NCBI GenBank assembly: GCA_964019055.1
Contig: OZ025209.1
Location: 3,865,571 to 3,929,570, forward strand
Direction: 5' to 3'
Length of the DNA stretch: 64,000 nt
From: Anthopleura xanthogrammica
Taxonomy: Eukaryota > Cnidaria > Anthozoa > Actiniaria > Actiniidae
The position numbers and the translations under genes were made by a program. How positions within the stretch are numbered: the first letter of the stretch is position 1; each line of letters starts with the position of its first letter. Of the stretch, positions 36,801-48,400 are shown piece by piece. The notes beneath the pieces were generated by a model. It ran no database searches. It was not told the origin of the DNA and saw nothing but the letters and a program-made list of their open reading frames with translations.

Positions 36801-39800
36801 GACATAGATTCCATAACCTGGTGAGCTCAGAACTAAAGGAAATAAAACATCCAGTTCATTAGACAAAAAATATATCACTCACTATTGGCAAACCTATTTT
36901 TGGTATACTGGAAATTCATAAGATCATTGAATATTCACTTTATAGTTTGTGCATTTTCATACCTTCCCATGATTATTTTCTTTGATTTCCAATCAGTCAT
37001 CACATCTTCACCAAAGCTTTTGGTCCGTTTTCTGCTCACTTTTTTGGGAACTTCACTTGACTCTCTGAAAAACAAAAATGAAATGTTTCAAAACAAACTT
37101 GTAAGAGTTACTCTTCTTCTTCTCCTTTTTTTAAGAGGGAGAAAGAAACTAACACACAGTAGCATACAAATGGCTTCATCATTAAAACATTGTGATTGGA
37201 TGACTTCCATTTTGATGTATTTTGATTGGTTCAGAGTGGAAGCCATTTGATAGCTAAGGACTGTGATTGGATGGTGCAAGTTTTCTTGCTTTTGATTGGT
37301 TCAGAGTGGAAGCAATTTGAGAGTTAATGTGAGGACTGTGATTGGATAGTGTGAGCTTTCTCTTGATTGGTTCAGAGTGAAAACCATTTAAGTGTTCTCT
37401 GCTTCTTCACAGAACTTTACTAAAAACAAATATAACTTAATGTTTCTTCACTCACTCTTCTTTTTCCTTGATAAAACTTGGACATCCTTCATTCTTCCAT
37501 GAATTCCAGTTTTCTTCTCTATCAAGAATATGCTGTGAAAAAGAGGTTTGAAATTCTCATTCCAGTTGGATAATTGTGTACTCATTTTTACCAAACATTA
37601 TCATGGGTGATTTGAATCATCTCTAACATGAATGACACAAGCCTCAATTAATCAAACCCTGAAGAAACCCTCTGGGCTGATCTAAGGGCAAGGCTAACTC
37701 ACAGATTGAGCCTTGAAAAAACCTCTGGTTTTATCAAAGTCAGGGCATGACTATTTCACAGATCACGGCCTTGAAACAACCTATTTTATTAGCTTATTTT
37801 TTGTGCAGGGAGTAAAACCAAGAACCAAGATAAAAACTATTAAAATAAGGAAGAGACAATGTTTAGTTTACCTCTGCAATAGATGCATACTTTTCTCCAT
37901 CGGGTGGTGTTTCTCGTAGTAACTACAAAAATATATTATAATATATATATATAAATATATATAAGAAAATCAATACTGTAGTTTTGTAACATACAATACA
38001 AGTAGGTGACATGTTTGACGTATTTACCTGGACGACAATGGCAGTCATCTCTTTGACCCAGACACCTTGTAGTTCACTTAGAACATGATTAGTACTAAAA
38101 TAACAAAATCAAAACAAAATGGAATAACATCAGTATATCCTATCAAATGTTATCACAAAAATTAATCAAATTAAAAAGAATAACAAAAAATTTCTCAATC
38201 AAATTATGAGCTTTTAAGTTATTTTGAGTAACATTTACTTTCTTTTTTTTTCATATAATAAAACTAAATTGCTTTGTAAATATTTATAACCTAAGTAATA
38301 AAATAATTGTTGTTAATTTTCCAGACTCATTCAACTGGGTCATAATTTTTTCAGGGGTGGATTTAGGGGTGGGACCCCCCTTTTAAAAGATGTATTTTCT
38401 TTAAACTTGGTAAAATAAAAAAATTGCACATGTTCATGAAGGTTTTCTCTCAGGATGAATTTTGCAAGCCCACCCTTTCTTTTATCCCTGGATCCGCCTC
38501 TGTTTTTCCAGGATTGACGATACTGATAAAAAGCTCTATAAGATTCTTGTGTCTGTTATATTTATATTTTGAAGCTTTTTTCAAGCAATACTAACTGGAT
38601 AACAAAGACATGATACTTAATGGAATGACATATGGCCTGATTACACCATAAAAAGGTGTACAAATACTAGGTTTGTTGTGATACCTACCTCTTGAATTTC
38701 ACATTCCCAGTAAGATATTGAAATAATATGATAAACTGCATAAGAATCTAATGTGGGAAACAAAAAACAAAATATTATTTAATTTTTCGACCATCATAAT
38801 TACCAATATATTCATTATTTACAACACACTCAACACTCAAATCACATGTTCATTTTTATGGAGGGCGACCAGAGAACCCAGAGAAAAACCCTTGTGGCAC
38901 AGCTAGGAGAGAACAATACCTCAAACAAACTCAAATCACATACAGAAGTACTGTATTTACATTCAAATTTTTTACACCTCGAATGCAGCGCTTATTTGAG
39001 GGTGGCGCTTATTCGAGTAAATAAAGTATGTGGTTCAGTCAAATCAAACCTGCAACCCAAGGGAAACCACCCCAGGCATGAAATACACAGCAGTGAGTTT
39101 AACAAATACACTTGACCTTCATACTTACAGTTCTTCGGAAGTTACTGTCACTTAATTGAAGATCCAAAAGCTGAATGAAAGAAAGAAAATCAGGGTATTT
39201 ATGTGGGGAAATAATGAAATTTTGAAGTGAAATATTTTTGTATGACTCAGGCACTGAGTTAACTATGAGCAGTCCCTTTATTCGTGCTTTCATGTTTCAT
39301 TTTTTGTACTGAGATACCAGCGATACGCTGTCTGCTGCTGGTGTGTGCTTTGTTGGTCTTGCTTTGTCTGCAGGACAAAAATTGCATTGCTCGGCTGAGA
39401 CAGTGCCTTTTCTCCCTTTTTGATGGCATCAAGCCATAGGATAATGCATGCGGTAGTGCTTTGCACACACTTGCTTTGGTTAATTTGACCTGTAAGCTTT
39501 TGTCCTTCACTCCCCACACCTCTTCCCTAGGAATATTAGACTAGCTACTATTCTTTGATTGGCCTAATAAACCATGAAAAAAAACACCAAACAGTGACTG
39601 AGAGAAATAGAGACTTGCATGTCTGGGCACTGAGAGGTGAAATATCACTTTGAAAACAATTTTCAAAACTATTACCTTCTCATTGGTAAGGAACTTTGGA
39701 AAGTAACATGGTTCTTCGCTTCCTTCGACCACACTACTGCAGATTAACACAATTTGCAAGTATACAATGTTAAAAAATAAAATAAATCTTATTATTTAAG

Positions 39801-42800
39801 TGTCTAGTCTTTCTAGCGCTTTCGCACTAATTTGGGACACTTTTCACTCACACACACTACCACTACATTCAGTATTTTATGCACACAATGCTCAACTTAA
39901 TTGTTGATTTTTACGGAGGGAGGAAACCTGAGTATCCGGAGAAAACCCTTGTAGCATAGGAGAGAACAACACATCAAACAAACTCAATTCACATATGGCG
40001 ACCACAGGGCTTGAACCAGAGACCCGAGCCTTTGGAACCTCAGTAGTCAAAGGCGATGTGTTAGCAGCGTATGCCACCCATGCTACCCATATACTGGTCA
40101 CTCAACCATTCACAATGTGCAAAACTCTATATTCAAGTCAAAAATTATACTAAAAGATGATATTTCTCCTCCTTTATCACTGTGTATACCTTGTCCTCTT
40201 TATCTTGTCCTTGGAATGGTCTCTTGTTTTCTTATTGCTGGATATATGTTCAAGCTTATGACTAGAAAACACATTCAGCAGCTCCTTTGTGCTCTGCCAA
40301 GGAATATTTTAATAATTAATATAACAGTAGTACTTGATATAGTAGTAACAGTGAACAGGGCTAACAAGGCACACTCTGTTTTTGCATTTCTGGTACTACA
40401 TTTTATTCTACATTACGATTTTTTTCTTTGTAAAATTGGTCCCAGTTGCCAACACAGTTCTGTAACATCATCTAGAGCTGCTTACCTCAGAGAACTTCTT
40501 CCAGCCTTCAGATGTGTAGCATTGGGTTGGGTTGCGGAAGTAATCTTGAAGAGACCAGAACTTTCTGTAGAGATTGTAATCCACTGGGGCACTGCTATAG
40601 TGGGGGGAAAATCAGAAATTTTATTAAACTAAAATTATTGAGATTAGATGAGAGGGAAAGAGGGAAAGAAGGAAGGAAGGAAGCAAGAAAGCAAGGAAGC
40701 AAGGAAGCAAGAAAGGAAGCAAGGAAGGAAGCAAGGAAGCAAGGAAGCAAGGAAGGAAAGAAAGACTGACATCAAGTTAAATTAATTTTCTTTTGCTAAT
40801 ATACTATATAAAGTACATTTGCAATACCCTACCTTGTAACAAGCTCCCCAGCCTCAGCTCCATCATCAACTACCATTTCTGTTGAATCATCTTTATTCTA
40901 AATCAATTAAAAAATACAGTATAAGCATATTAATTTTATCCATTTAATAAAATAGAAATCAATGCAATAATGTTGAGACAAGCATATCTACTGTAGGTAT
41001 ACCCATTTTCATAATTACATGACTCAAATGTCTAGCAGTAATATGTCTGAAAAGTCTGGGGTTTTGGCATCTGCCATTCAAATTTCCAATGGCCTGAGCT
41101 TGATAGATAGAAGCCGAACAATTAGACCTCTTGGGCCAGGGTGGCACAGGGGTTACCCCCCCCCTCCCGTGTGTCACCCTGTTGGGCATCTTCAGTTCGT
41201 GTTCAGACTGAGACAGGCTTATGGGGAAGTCACAGGGTGCTTGTGCATCCTCCCCCCCCCCCCCCCCTTCTAGCTTGGAATTAGTTGGTTGGCTTAAACA
41301 ATAAAGATTGTAAATTGCTAAAAAGGTGCATCGTCTTAATTTTGTTGATACCCCCTACTCAAAACCCTAGATCAGCCCATAGTGTTGGTTCCATAATTTA
41401 TTAATGCATGAATGGGTGCATGCAAACCACTTACAATAGTGTGCTTTATAAACTAAAATGACATATTTATTACATTTTACCAAATATCTTAACTTACATC
41501 TTCATCAGCTTTTTTGGTGTATTTAGTAACATTTTCCAAGTTGAACTGACTCATGAGATTAAGACCTTTAAAAATCAATGCAAATATTACAGCATTAGTG
41601 AGTTCAGAGAAAATGAACATCCAGCAAGACCACTGTTTTTATTGCTACGCGCCGATAAGACAATAGTCATGATGGGGAAATCAAGAAATAGACGACTGTC
41701 AATCAAATAAATTATTTGTTACCTCTAGATACTCTTATTGACGGCAGTGTAGTGCCTGTTTTCCATGTCACAACCGTTGTCTTGATCAGCGCGTAGCAAT
41801 GAAAAGAGTGGTAATGAGAAATAACCCCAGATATTGAAACGCTTACCAGATTTTTCAGAAAGAGGAAAAAGTCTTGCAAGGAACACTTGGATACGTCCAC
41901 AGAAAACTGTATTTTGTGTTGTAGAAAGCCGACGCAGTAGATCTGACAAAACCAAAAAATGAATAAGAAAACAAACCGATATGTTGGACATACATGTATT
42001 CAACATCAATATTTCATTCAAATTTTAGAATCAGATTAAAATCCTGACCAAATTTTCTTCTAATATGAGAAATAGAACTCCTTACCCTACGCAAAATATT
42101 TTCCCATTTCATACCACATGTCATTCTCTTAAAAAAAGATTAAATTTGTTTGAATTTATCCATATTTATGTGTCTTCTCGTGTGCAACAGTTTCAGACAA
42201 AGAAATGTTACTCTAGGGAATGGCATGTGGCCTGAAAGGGGAAAATATTACACCCAAAGTAAAGGGATCTATTAAACCTACTTTCATAGAATTTTTACTT
42301 TGAAATATGATAGACATCCCAGTTAAATACAATATTCTCATAAAATACACATTTTGCTTACCATTGCACATTCTTAAAAGGAGGTTCTTTCCAGCAGAAA
42401 AAAATAAAGGCTGAAAAAATAGATAATCAAAAGACCCTTAGAATTTGTCTAAGATTGCCACCCACAGACCTCTTCACATGTTAGTCAACCAGAGAGCTGG
42501 GAATTTTGTCTTAACACACCCAAACCCTGTTTAAAAGTTCACTCAGCCATAATGTTGTTCAAAGAAAAGATCTGACATCTAGCTAGCATGTAAAAAATGT
42601 TGATTTTGCTGACCATGGTAGCATGTATGACATTGTTAGAGGGGATCTTATGCACTACAGAGATAGCACCATTATTAGCACATGCTACAATGCACCAGTT
42701 TCGCATTCGATGCAAACCACTGTTTTTGAAGACCACAGACTCATTTATAAGTCATCTATTCAAATACCCCATTAAAAGTCCATGGGTTTGGTATTATTGA

Positions 42801-44809
42801 ATTTGCACATTCTTTACATTACACTTGGCTGTTGCTAGTGATTTGCAAAAGTCAACTGTAATGAAAGTTGAATAATACCAATGTTTTGAAATCCCATGGA
42901 CCTTTAATGGTGTCTAGGAATAGCTGGCTTATAAATAAGGCTAACCCTGTGCAAATGAGTCTGTGTTCTTCAAAAACAGCTGACAGTTTGCATCAAATGT
43001 GAAACTGGTGTATTGCCTATGAAGAACAAACCTGTTGGCATTCATTTACAACAAAAACTTATCAAACACTATCATTTACCTTAGTCCATGTCGATACTTG
43101 TTCTTCAACAAAGGAAAAAAGTTCTTCACAGACATTTAATGTAATACTGTCAAAGACATCACTTAATAGGATAAAAGGCAAGGTGGGAGAACATGTCCCT
43201 GTTGAGAAAATGTTCAAAATGAAGTATTATGGTTATAGCATTAAATATCAGCAGGACCCACCACCACACCTCACCAAAAGATTAAGGGGGCAAAATAGGG
43301 GCCTATGGTATGGCCTATGGTATGGTCTATGGTATGGCCAATCCAATAAATACCAGTATCAGCAAACTCAAAATAGCTTGATAATGAAAAGTGAACTCAA
43401 AATTTCTATCAACAAAAGTAACCTTACATCATCTTAACTATCTCTAATAATACCCACAAACCCTAACACTCTGAATGCCAATTCGATCTGTCCCCTGAGT
43501 TTGATCAGCCCAGAAGTTGTTTAAGGGTATAGATAAAATTTGAAGGTTTTTTCATAGTTTTATACAGTTGGTGGTTACCTTGCTGACATGCTTCAATAGC
43601 AAAGCTGATTAGTTCCTCTGATCTTTTGACATCTTCATTCTTCAACTAAAACATTTAATAAATGCACAAACTTTTTCTTAAAAATCAGGCTAAAATAGAT
43701 TTAGATGCAAAACTGAATGCTGAAGTTTGTGAAGGTCAAAGAAACATAAAAACACTCAGTTGTCATGTTAAATTTTGTTTTCCTGAAACCTAAAAATTCC
43801 CAATCCTTTGAACCTGACATAATTATATTAGATTCTGCAGAGAGGGAATAGCAGTAGTGCACTTGCCTCTAACCTCTGGTGCCTCAGGTTCAATTCCTGG
43901 ACTCTATGTCATGTGTGAGTAGAGTTTGTTAGGTCTTTCCCTTGATTTAAGGCTTTTCCAATTACTAACCCCTCTGCAAAACCCAACATGCTAAATTCTG
44001 ATTCAATCTGAGAGTTAGCCATACCCTCACTCTGATTATCCCAGAGGCTGTTTCAGAGTACATATCAATAAAATTTGAAGGGATAGCACCAAGAAAGTTG
44101 GCCACATGCAGCGAGTTTTTTATAAATTAAGCTTAACGATATGTTCTCAGCCAATGAGGTAAGACATAGTGCAAGAGTACAATGGATAATACTGGGAGAA
44201 CTATTAATCTTACCAGACTTTTCTTGACCAAATCTCTGAATGCCTGGTCTGCTGCATATTTTTTTTCTACATCACTGGAATTAAAATCATATTTTTTTAG
44301 ATGTGAAGTTAGCTGAAATCTTAAACATATAAGCTAAATTACAAGTGGTCAACGTTTACATGTAAATCTCACAGATACTGTACGTAAACCCAAAGCATGT
44401 TGAGCTTACATAAGCTTGTGGATTATTAATTAGTAAAAGCAGAAACTTTTCAACGATGTAGATAGGTCAGAAAAAATTCTATATGCAGAGCTCCTCTAGA
44501 TACCAGCCTCGTTGCTCAATGGGTTACCCTGCTTAAGTAAGGTTTATATGTCTATCTAAATTCCAAACAAAGTGCTTACAAACTAGTTTTCAAGTAAGCT
44601 TACTCAGTCAAGCTAGTCGTACCTTTCTGTCTTCGTTGCTGATAGTTTAGCTAATTCATTGGCGACTTCTCCATCCTTTGCTTCATCAATAAGCTTCTGT
44701 AATCCAAATACAATAAGTTAGAAAGTGTCATAGTACGTATGATGTGTTTAAATATGTTATAATTCACCTTGAAGATGCATCTCATCGCTTCGTACGTCTC
44801 GTCCGCCAT
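33874..44809 (-). CDS. THOC1: THO complex subunit 1, apparently without its death domain
   Basis: Twenty-three exons on the minus strand join in frame: 44809-44768, 44696-44623, 44274-44214, 43645-43579, 43198-43080, 42410-42362, 41942-41847, 41565-41498, 40897-40833, 40594-40486, 40293-40190, 39736-39676, 39170-39129, 38747-38689, 38094-38028, 37922-37872, 37532-37456, 37064-36963, 36832-36767, 36194-36111, 35700-35669, 35160-35045 and 34593-34560. They give about 548 aa. Family landmarks are [93 protein letters not shown] and [24 protein letters not shown]1 (HPR1/p84) belongs to the nuclear THO/TREX complex that couples transcription to mRNA export. The C-terminal death domain of the human 657 aa protein is not visible. 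A small exon at 33900-33874 (DPQTPTNS then stop) may be the end, but its link is uncertain. Confidence 0.9.
33979..34060. repeat. Short inverted-repeat element (family M copy 2)
   Basis: CATGGCGGCCATGTTGGTGG and CACCAACATGGCGGCAATGAC flank a short AT-rich centre. It resembles 17403-17496. Next to it, TAACCGACACCAACTGCTTC and TAACCGACCACCCACTGCTT, each followed by AAGACCAAACGTTCGTATA, form a direct repeat (34086 and 34192). Confidence 0.6.
34779..35035. promoter_or_regulatory. Cluster of RFX X-box palindromes, one beside a CRE, in a duplicated unit
   Basis: Three X-box-type palindromes occur: GTTACTAAGGTAAC (34837-34850), GTTACCATGGTAAC (34879-34892) and GTTACTATGGTAAC (34985-34998). A perfect CRE, TGACGTCA (35000-35007), follows the third after one base. 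The flanking AAAGCTGTGGTGTGC...ATACATGACGTAA is duplicated (about 34785 and 34930). All lie in a THOC1 intron between the exons ending at 35045 and 34593. Function as an enhancer is inference. Confidence 0.5.
35479..35624. repeat. MITE-like element (family H)
   Basis: TAGAGTACAAACACTAAAAG and CTTTTAGTGTTTGTACTCTA are the perfect ends. TGTGCAA and ACCACTAAATA are mirrored inside. It lies in a THOC1 intron. Confidence 0.88.
35903..35981. repeat. Half of a family B element
   Basis: AACAAAGAATCTTATTCTCA, AGAATGGCATGTGGTCTGAA and TTACACTCAAGATGAAGAG match the right arm of family B; the left arm is absent. Confidence 0.65.
36377..36514. repeat. MITE-like element, family A copy 3
   Basis: TATAGACCCCTTGCAGCACA and TTTAAGGGGTCTATA are the ends, with CTCAATTTGGAGGGC mirrored inside. 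It lies in a THOC1 intron. Confidence 0.88.
37178..37392. repeat. Triplicated CCAAT-rich segment in THOC1 intron
   Basis: Three diverged copies of about 70 bp carry GTGATTGGAT, then TTGATTGGTTCAGAGTG and AAGCCATTTGA-type ends. The result is six inverted CCAAT boxes (ATTGG) in about 200 bp. Confidence 0.7.
37640..37835 (-). repeat. SINE-like tail fragment in THOC1 intron
   Basis: CCCTCTGGGCTGATCTAAGG, GGCTAACTCACAGATTGAGC and GTCAGGGCATGACTATTTCA match the fragment at 16440-16650 and, in reverse, the tail of 43838-44090. Confidence 0.6.
38846..38950 (-). repeat. SINE-like tail fragment (second family)
   Basis: TATGGAGGGCGACCAGAGAA, AAAACCCTTGTGGCACAGCT and GAGAGAACAATACCTCAAAC match the tail of 39890-40107. 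No tRNA-like head is present. Confidence 0.5.
39890..40107 (-). repeat. tRNA-derived SINE-like element in THOC1 intron
   Basis: Read on the minus strand, the head runs GTGGCATACGCTGCTAACAC to a B-box-like GGTTCAAGCC (plus-strand 40008-40017). It continues into a tail CAAGGGTTTTCTCCGGATAC. The spacing and B box point to a Pol III-type SINE. Confidence 0.6.
40655..40765. repeat. GAAGGAAGC/GCAAGGAA microsatellite
   Basis: About 110 bp of GAAGG, GCAAG and GAAAG blocks with no pyrimidine except C in the GCAAG units. Confidence 0.85.
42071..42274. repeat. Full-length but diverged family B element
   Basis: AATAGAACTCCTTACCCTAC and GTAAAGGGATCTATTA are the ends. CCCATTTCATACCACATGTC is mirrored by GGCATGTGGCCTGAAAGGGG. 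It lies in a THOC1 intron. Confidence 0.8.
42690..43013. repeat. Long inverted-repeat element (family G)
   Basis: Arms of about 110-150 bp: CACCAGTTTCGCATTCGATG, TTGAAGACCACAGACTCATT and AAAAGTCCATGGGTTTGGTA all recur inverted on the right. The right arm has extra bases between blocks. It lies in a THOC1 intron. Confidence 0.8.
43838..44090 (+). repeat. tRNA-derived SINE-like element, fullest copy
   Basis: A tRNA-like head (ATAGCAGTAGTGCACTTGCC) with B box GGTTCAATTCC is followed by a body and a tail with TTCAATCTGAGAGTTAGCC and CAGAGGCTGTTTCAGAGT. The tail matches, in reverse, the fragments at 16440-16650 and 37640-37835. A partial copy lies at about 43480-43525. Confidence 0.65.
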
Positions 44810-45441
44810 CTTGAAATTCTACGAGATCGAGGTGACTTGTGGGTAGTACACAGGTATCCCAGCAACGGTATAGGTGAATCAGGAAACTTGACTGAAGTTA
44901 GGAATCGAAAAAAGGTAATGAGAAGAAAAGGATGAGAGGGAAGATGGAGAGGGGAAAGAGAAAGAAGAAAGAGGGGTCTTCTTATCTAGCTTTTATTTTT
45001 CTTTCCGTATATTCTACGGTACGTCAACTGAAAGCATCACACACAAAGCCGTATAATGAAAGCTAGGCATCGCAGTACGGTAATCCCCCACCTATGGATT
45101 GTTCCTCCCTTTCCTCGAACTTACATGAAAAGCATTTATTGAAAAAGCTGTAAAAATACCCTTTGACGTATCATGCAGTTGTACTTTCGATGGGAGATCC
45201 ATATAAAAGCTAGGTCTTCTCCCTATTCCGGTCACTTCACGATAGGACAAACTAGAGAGCACGCTACGAAACGTGAAGACGCAGTGACATCCATTTATAT
45301 GCAAGCCTGCCTGTCTTGATAATCAGTGAAAGCAGATTACCTGTATTTCAAGCCAATGGTGCTTCATTTTTGAAGGTTTTTTTTTTTTTTTGCTTTCAAG
45401 TTAAAACGCTTGTTGGGGTTAACGTTGCTGGAAGCGAAAGA
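44810..45441. promoter_or_regulatory. Divergent intergenic region, THOC1 and receptor gene
   Basis: 632 bp separate the two starts. The THOC1 start context is CAAGATGGCGGACGAGAC, a strong YY1-type match. A purine-rich stretch lies at 44935-44975. The receptor side has a T-tract at 45378-45391 but no clear TATA box. Confidence 0.45.
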
Positions 45442-48400
45442 ATGGTTTCAGTAACCATGATACTACTTTTCTCTGCTATCGGGATTCTTGCAGGTAAAGA
45501 TCATTAATAAATAACCGTTTTTCAGTTCTTATAATGATTAAGTTCGAAGAAAACCACAATACAACAAATTTCCGGGGCTAAGAAAATTAATCTAATGTAA
45601 GAAGTTGGACTTTGAAACTCGTGTAGGAAAGTGAAAGCAATACACCTGAGATGGCGTTTAATTTTTTGGCAATTATTATTCAACTGTGGTTTATTTATTT
45701 TATTATAATCTTTAATCACAATTTATTATAGTTTCCTTTTATATGCATGACCTATTATCTTTTATACAGAGTTCCTGTGGTTTTGGCAGGAAAGTTCCCA
45801 CCAAATATCGCGCGCGCGTCCAACTCTGGAGAGGAGAGAAAAGGGCACTTTATAATTCATCTTCTTTTTTCTTTTAAAAATCAGAAGGCTCGTCAGATGG
45901 TTTAACAGTTGTTTACGTGTCCAAAGCTCGAGGCCAAGAACTACCGTGTGGCAGCACTAAGGCTACCCCATGTAAAACACTGGAACTCGGTTTGAAGAAG
46001 CTAGCTTGGAATGGGAGGCTTTACGTTGACGGCAAAAACACAGACAAAGATCCCTACACATGCAGATCGTCCAAAAAAGAGTTTAAAATACAGAAAAGCT
46101 TCAAACTGTTGAGCTACACCAATTCCACTGCTCGTATTTCATGCCCGAATGGAATTGTCATCGAAATTCCGGCTAAAAAAAGACCTAAAATGAGAGTAAG
46201 ACTGAGAAATATTATGTTCGTGGATAGCAAGAGACTATGGGTGAAACATGTAGCAATTGTAACATTGAACAATGTATCGTTCAATAACACTAAACTCCAA
46301 CTAACAGATGCACCAAAAATTATTATTCAAAATTGTAGTTTTCGAAGGTCATATCCAGCGATTTATGTCTGGATTTCCAACACATTGCCCTCGTTTTACT
46401 TGAGCGTGGAAAAAACCTTATTCAAAGAAAACTGTGGCTGCATTGAGATTAATCAACCGAAGAAAGCTAAGGGGTGCAATCGAAAAATAGTCTTGAATTT
46501 ACAAGATATTTTATTTCAGGGGAATACTATACTTCTGACAAAAATACCTAAAAGCAGGGAAAGTGGTTTGGTGTCTGTAAGAGGATCCAATAACTGTGAA
46601 TGTAAAAATATGTCCGCTTTTCAGTCCAAGTGGGAAAATGTTACAGTCATTGATAACCAAGGAGAAGTGAAACTTTGTAACAAAACCCGCGGTGAGGAAA
46701 ATGAGAAAGACTGCTGTTGGAAACGGAAACGAAAACAAAATGAGTTCGCACGAAACATCTTTGCTGTTCACGCTTGCAGGGTACGTCTTCGATTTTCGAA
46801 AGTGAAAAGTTTGAACAACGTCAACACGAGATTCTTAATGTCACGAAGTCGCATCAACAATATAAGAGTTGATAAGTCAAGTTACTATGGTCACCACACC
46901 GATAATCCAGGCGGGGTGATTCACGTTAAAGGTCACGGTGCATTGGTCAATCTCACTATCGAAGATTCAACTTTCTTCAATAATTCAGGTACGTTGGGTG
47001 GAGTCCTCCAGATAGACGGGGGTGAAACCAAAGTCGTGAGATTGAACATGAACAATGTGAGTTTGATGCACTCTTATGGGAGCGATTTTGGATGTGTGGT
47101 ATCTGTTGCGAACATCAATTACAAACATAAATCAAGTTTTACACAAGTGGCTACAATCGTTGCAAACTTCAGAAAACTCTCGGTCAAATACACAAGATTC
47201 CCATACAACCAAACAAACAAAGAACGTAACAAAAAACGTCATTATGCAGCATTTTGTTTCGTTGCAAGCCATCTTTCGAAAATCGCAATCAAGAACTCTC
47301 TATTTTACAGAAATGATGTTGCCGTTTTTACCTTAAGACACAGACCTACAGGCCCATCACTTGCCGGCGCAGAGGTCAAAGTCAAAATCGAGAAAACAAA
47401 TTTTATTGAGAATAACAGCCGGAAAAACGCCACCTTAACTTTAATGGTCAATCAACAAGTTAAAAAGTCAAGTCTTGTATTTTCAAGGACTACCTTTAAG
47501 AACAATAAGGGAACCGCTGTCATGGCAAAGAATGTGATCGATGTGAAAGCCAAAAACTTCACTTGTACTCATAATTCATGGATTTGTATGTTAATAGAAT
47601 CCAAAAACATGTCAAGAAAGTTTTTTTCAGTGAACTCAACATTAATAATTGCAGATTCTGTCTTCGCTTACAACTCGAATTCACCAATCAAATTCATTCA
47701 TACCAAGCCAAAAATCCTTGACATCCAAATTCTGAATACCAGTTTTCATAAGAATCATTATCGATCTGCTTTGAATATAAAAATTGGTTTTCAAAAGCGG
47801 AACAATACATTGATTTCGGGGAAGCTAAAAATTATACGTACCAACTTTACGTCCAATTCTGTGGACTTCTCTCAGAGTAATGTCTTGAGATTCATCTTAA
47901 TGGTGCCAACTGAAGCGAAATTCTTGATTTCGGTTTACAAAACAGTTTTTAAAGATAACGTTCAACATTTAAAAGGAAATCTTCCGGGTGTTTCCGCCAG
48001 TCTGTTTTTCTTTTATGTACCTGAAGACTTCGAATTCCAAAAACAAAAAAGATGCAGAAATTTCCCTGCCTTCAATTACACCAGACGCCGATTGATTTTT
48101 AACAAAGTTGTTTTCGAGAACAACATGGGATTGTCATCGATGTTGTACATCAGTAATGGTTTTAACTCTTTCCGCCAATGTTTATTCAAGAACAGCTTTG
48201 CTAAGAATCCGAGATCGGGAGCCCATGTCTACATTGAAGAGGGTACAGCACGTCTTCTATTGGATAGGACAGAATTCGAACAAACAAAACTTACCAATTG
48301 CAAACCTTGCAACGACAATCCTTGCAACCATTCTTCGGTACTACCGTTTATTTACGCGGGAGCAAGAGGTCCTTTGATAATTCGTAATTCTAGCTTCACA

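Noticed and set aside
40117..40632. 171 aa open frame on the plus strand
   Set aside because: It is antisense to two real THOC1 exons (40190-40293 and 40486-40594) whose protein matches the family.
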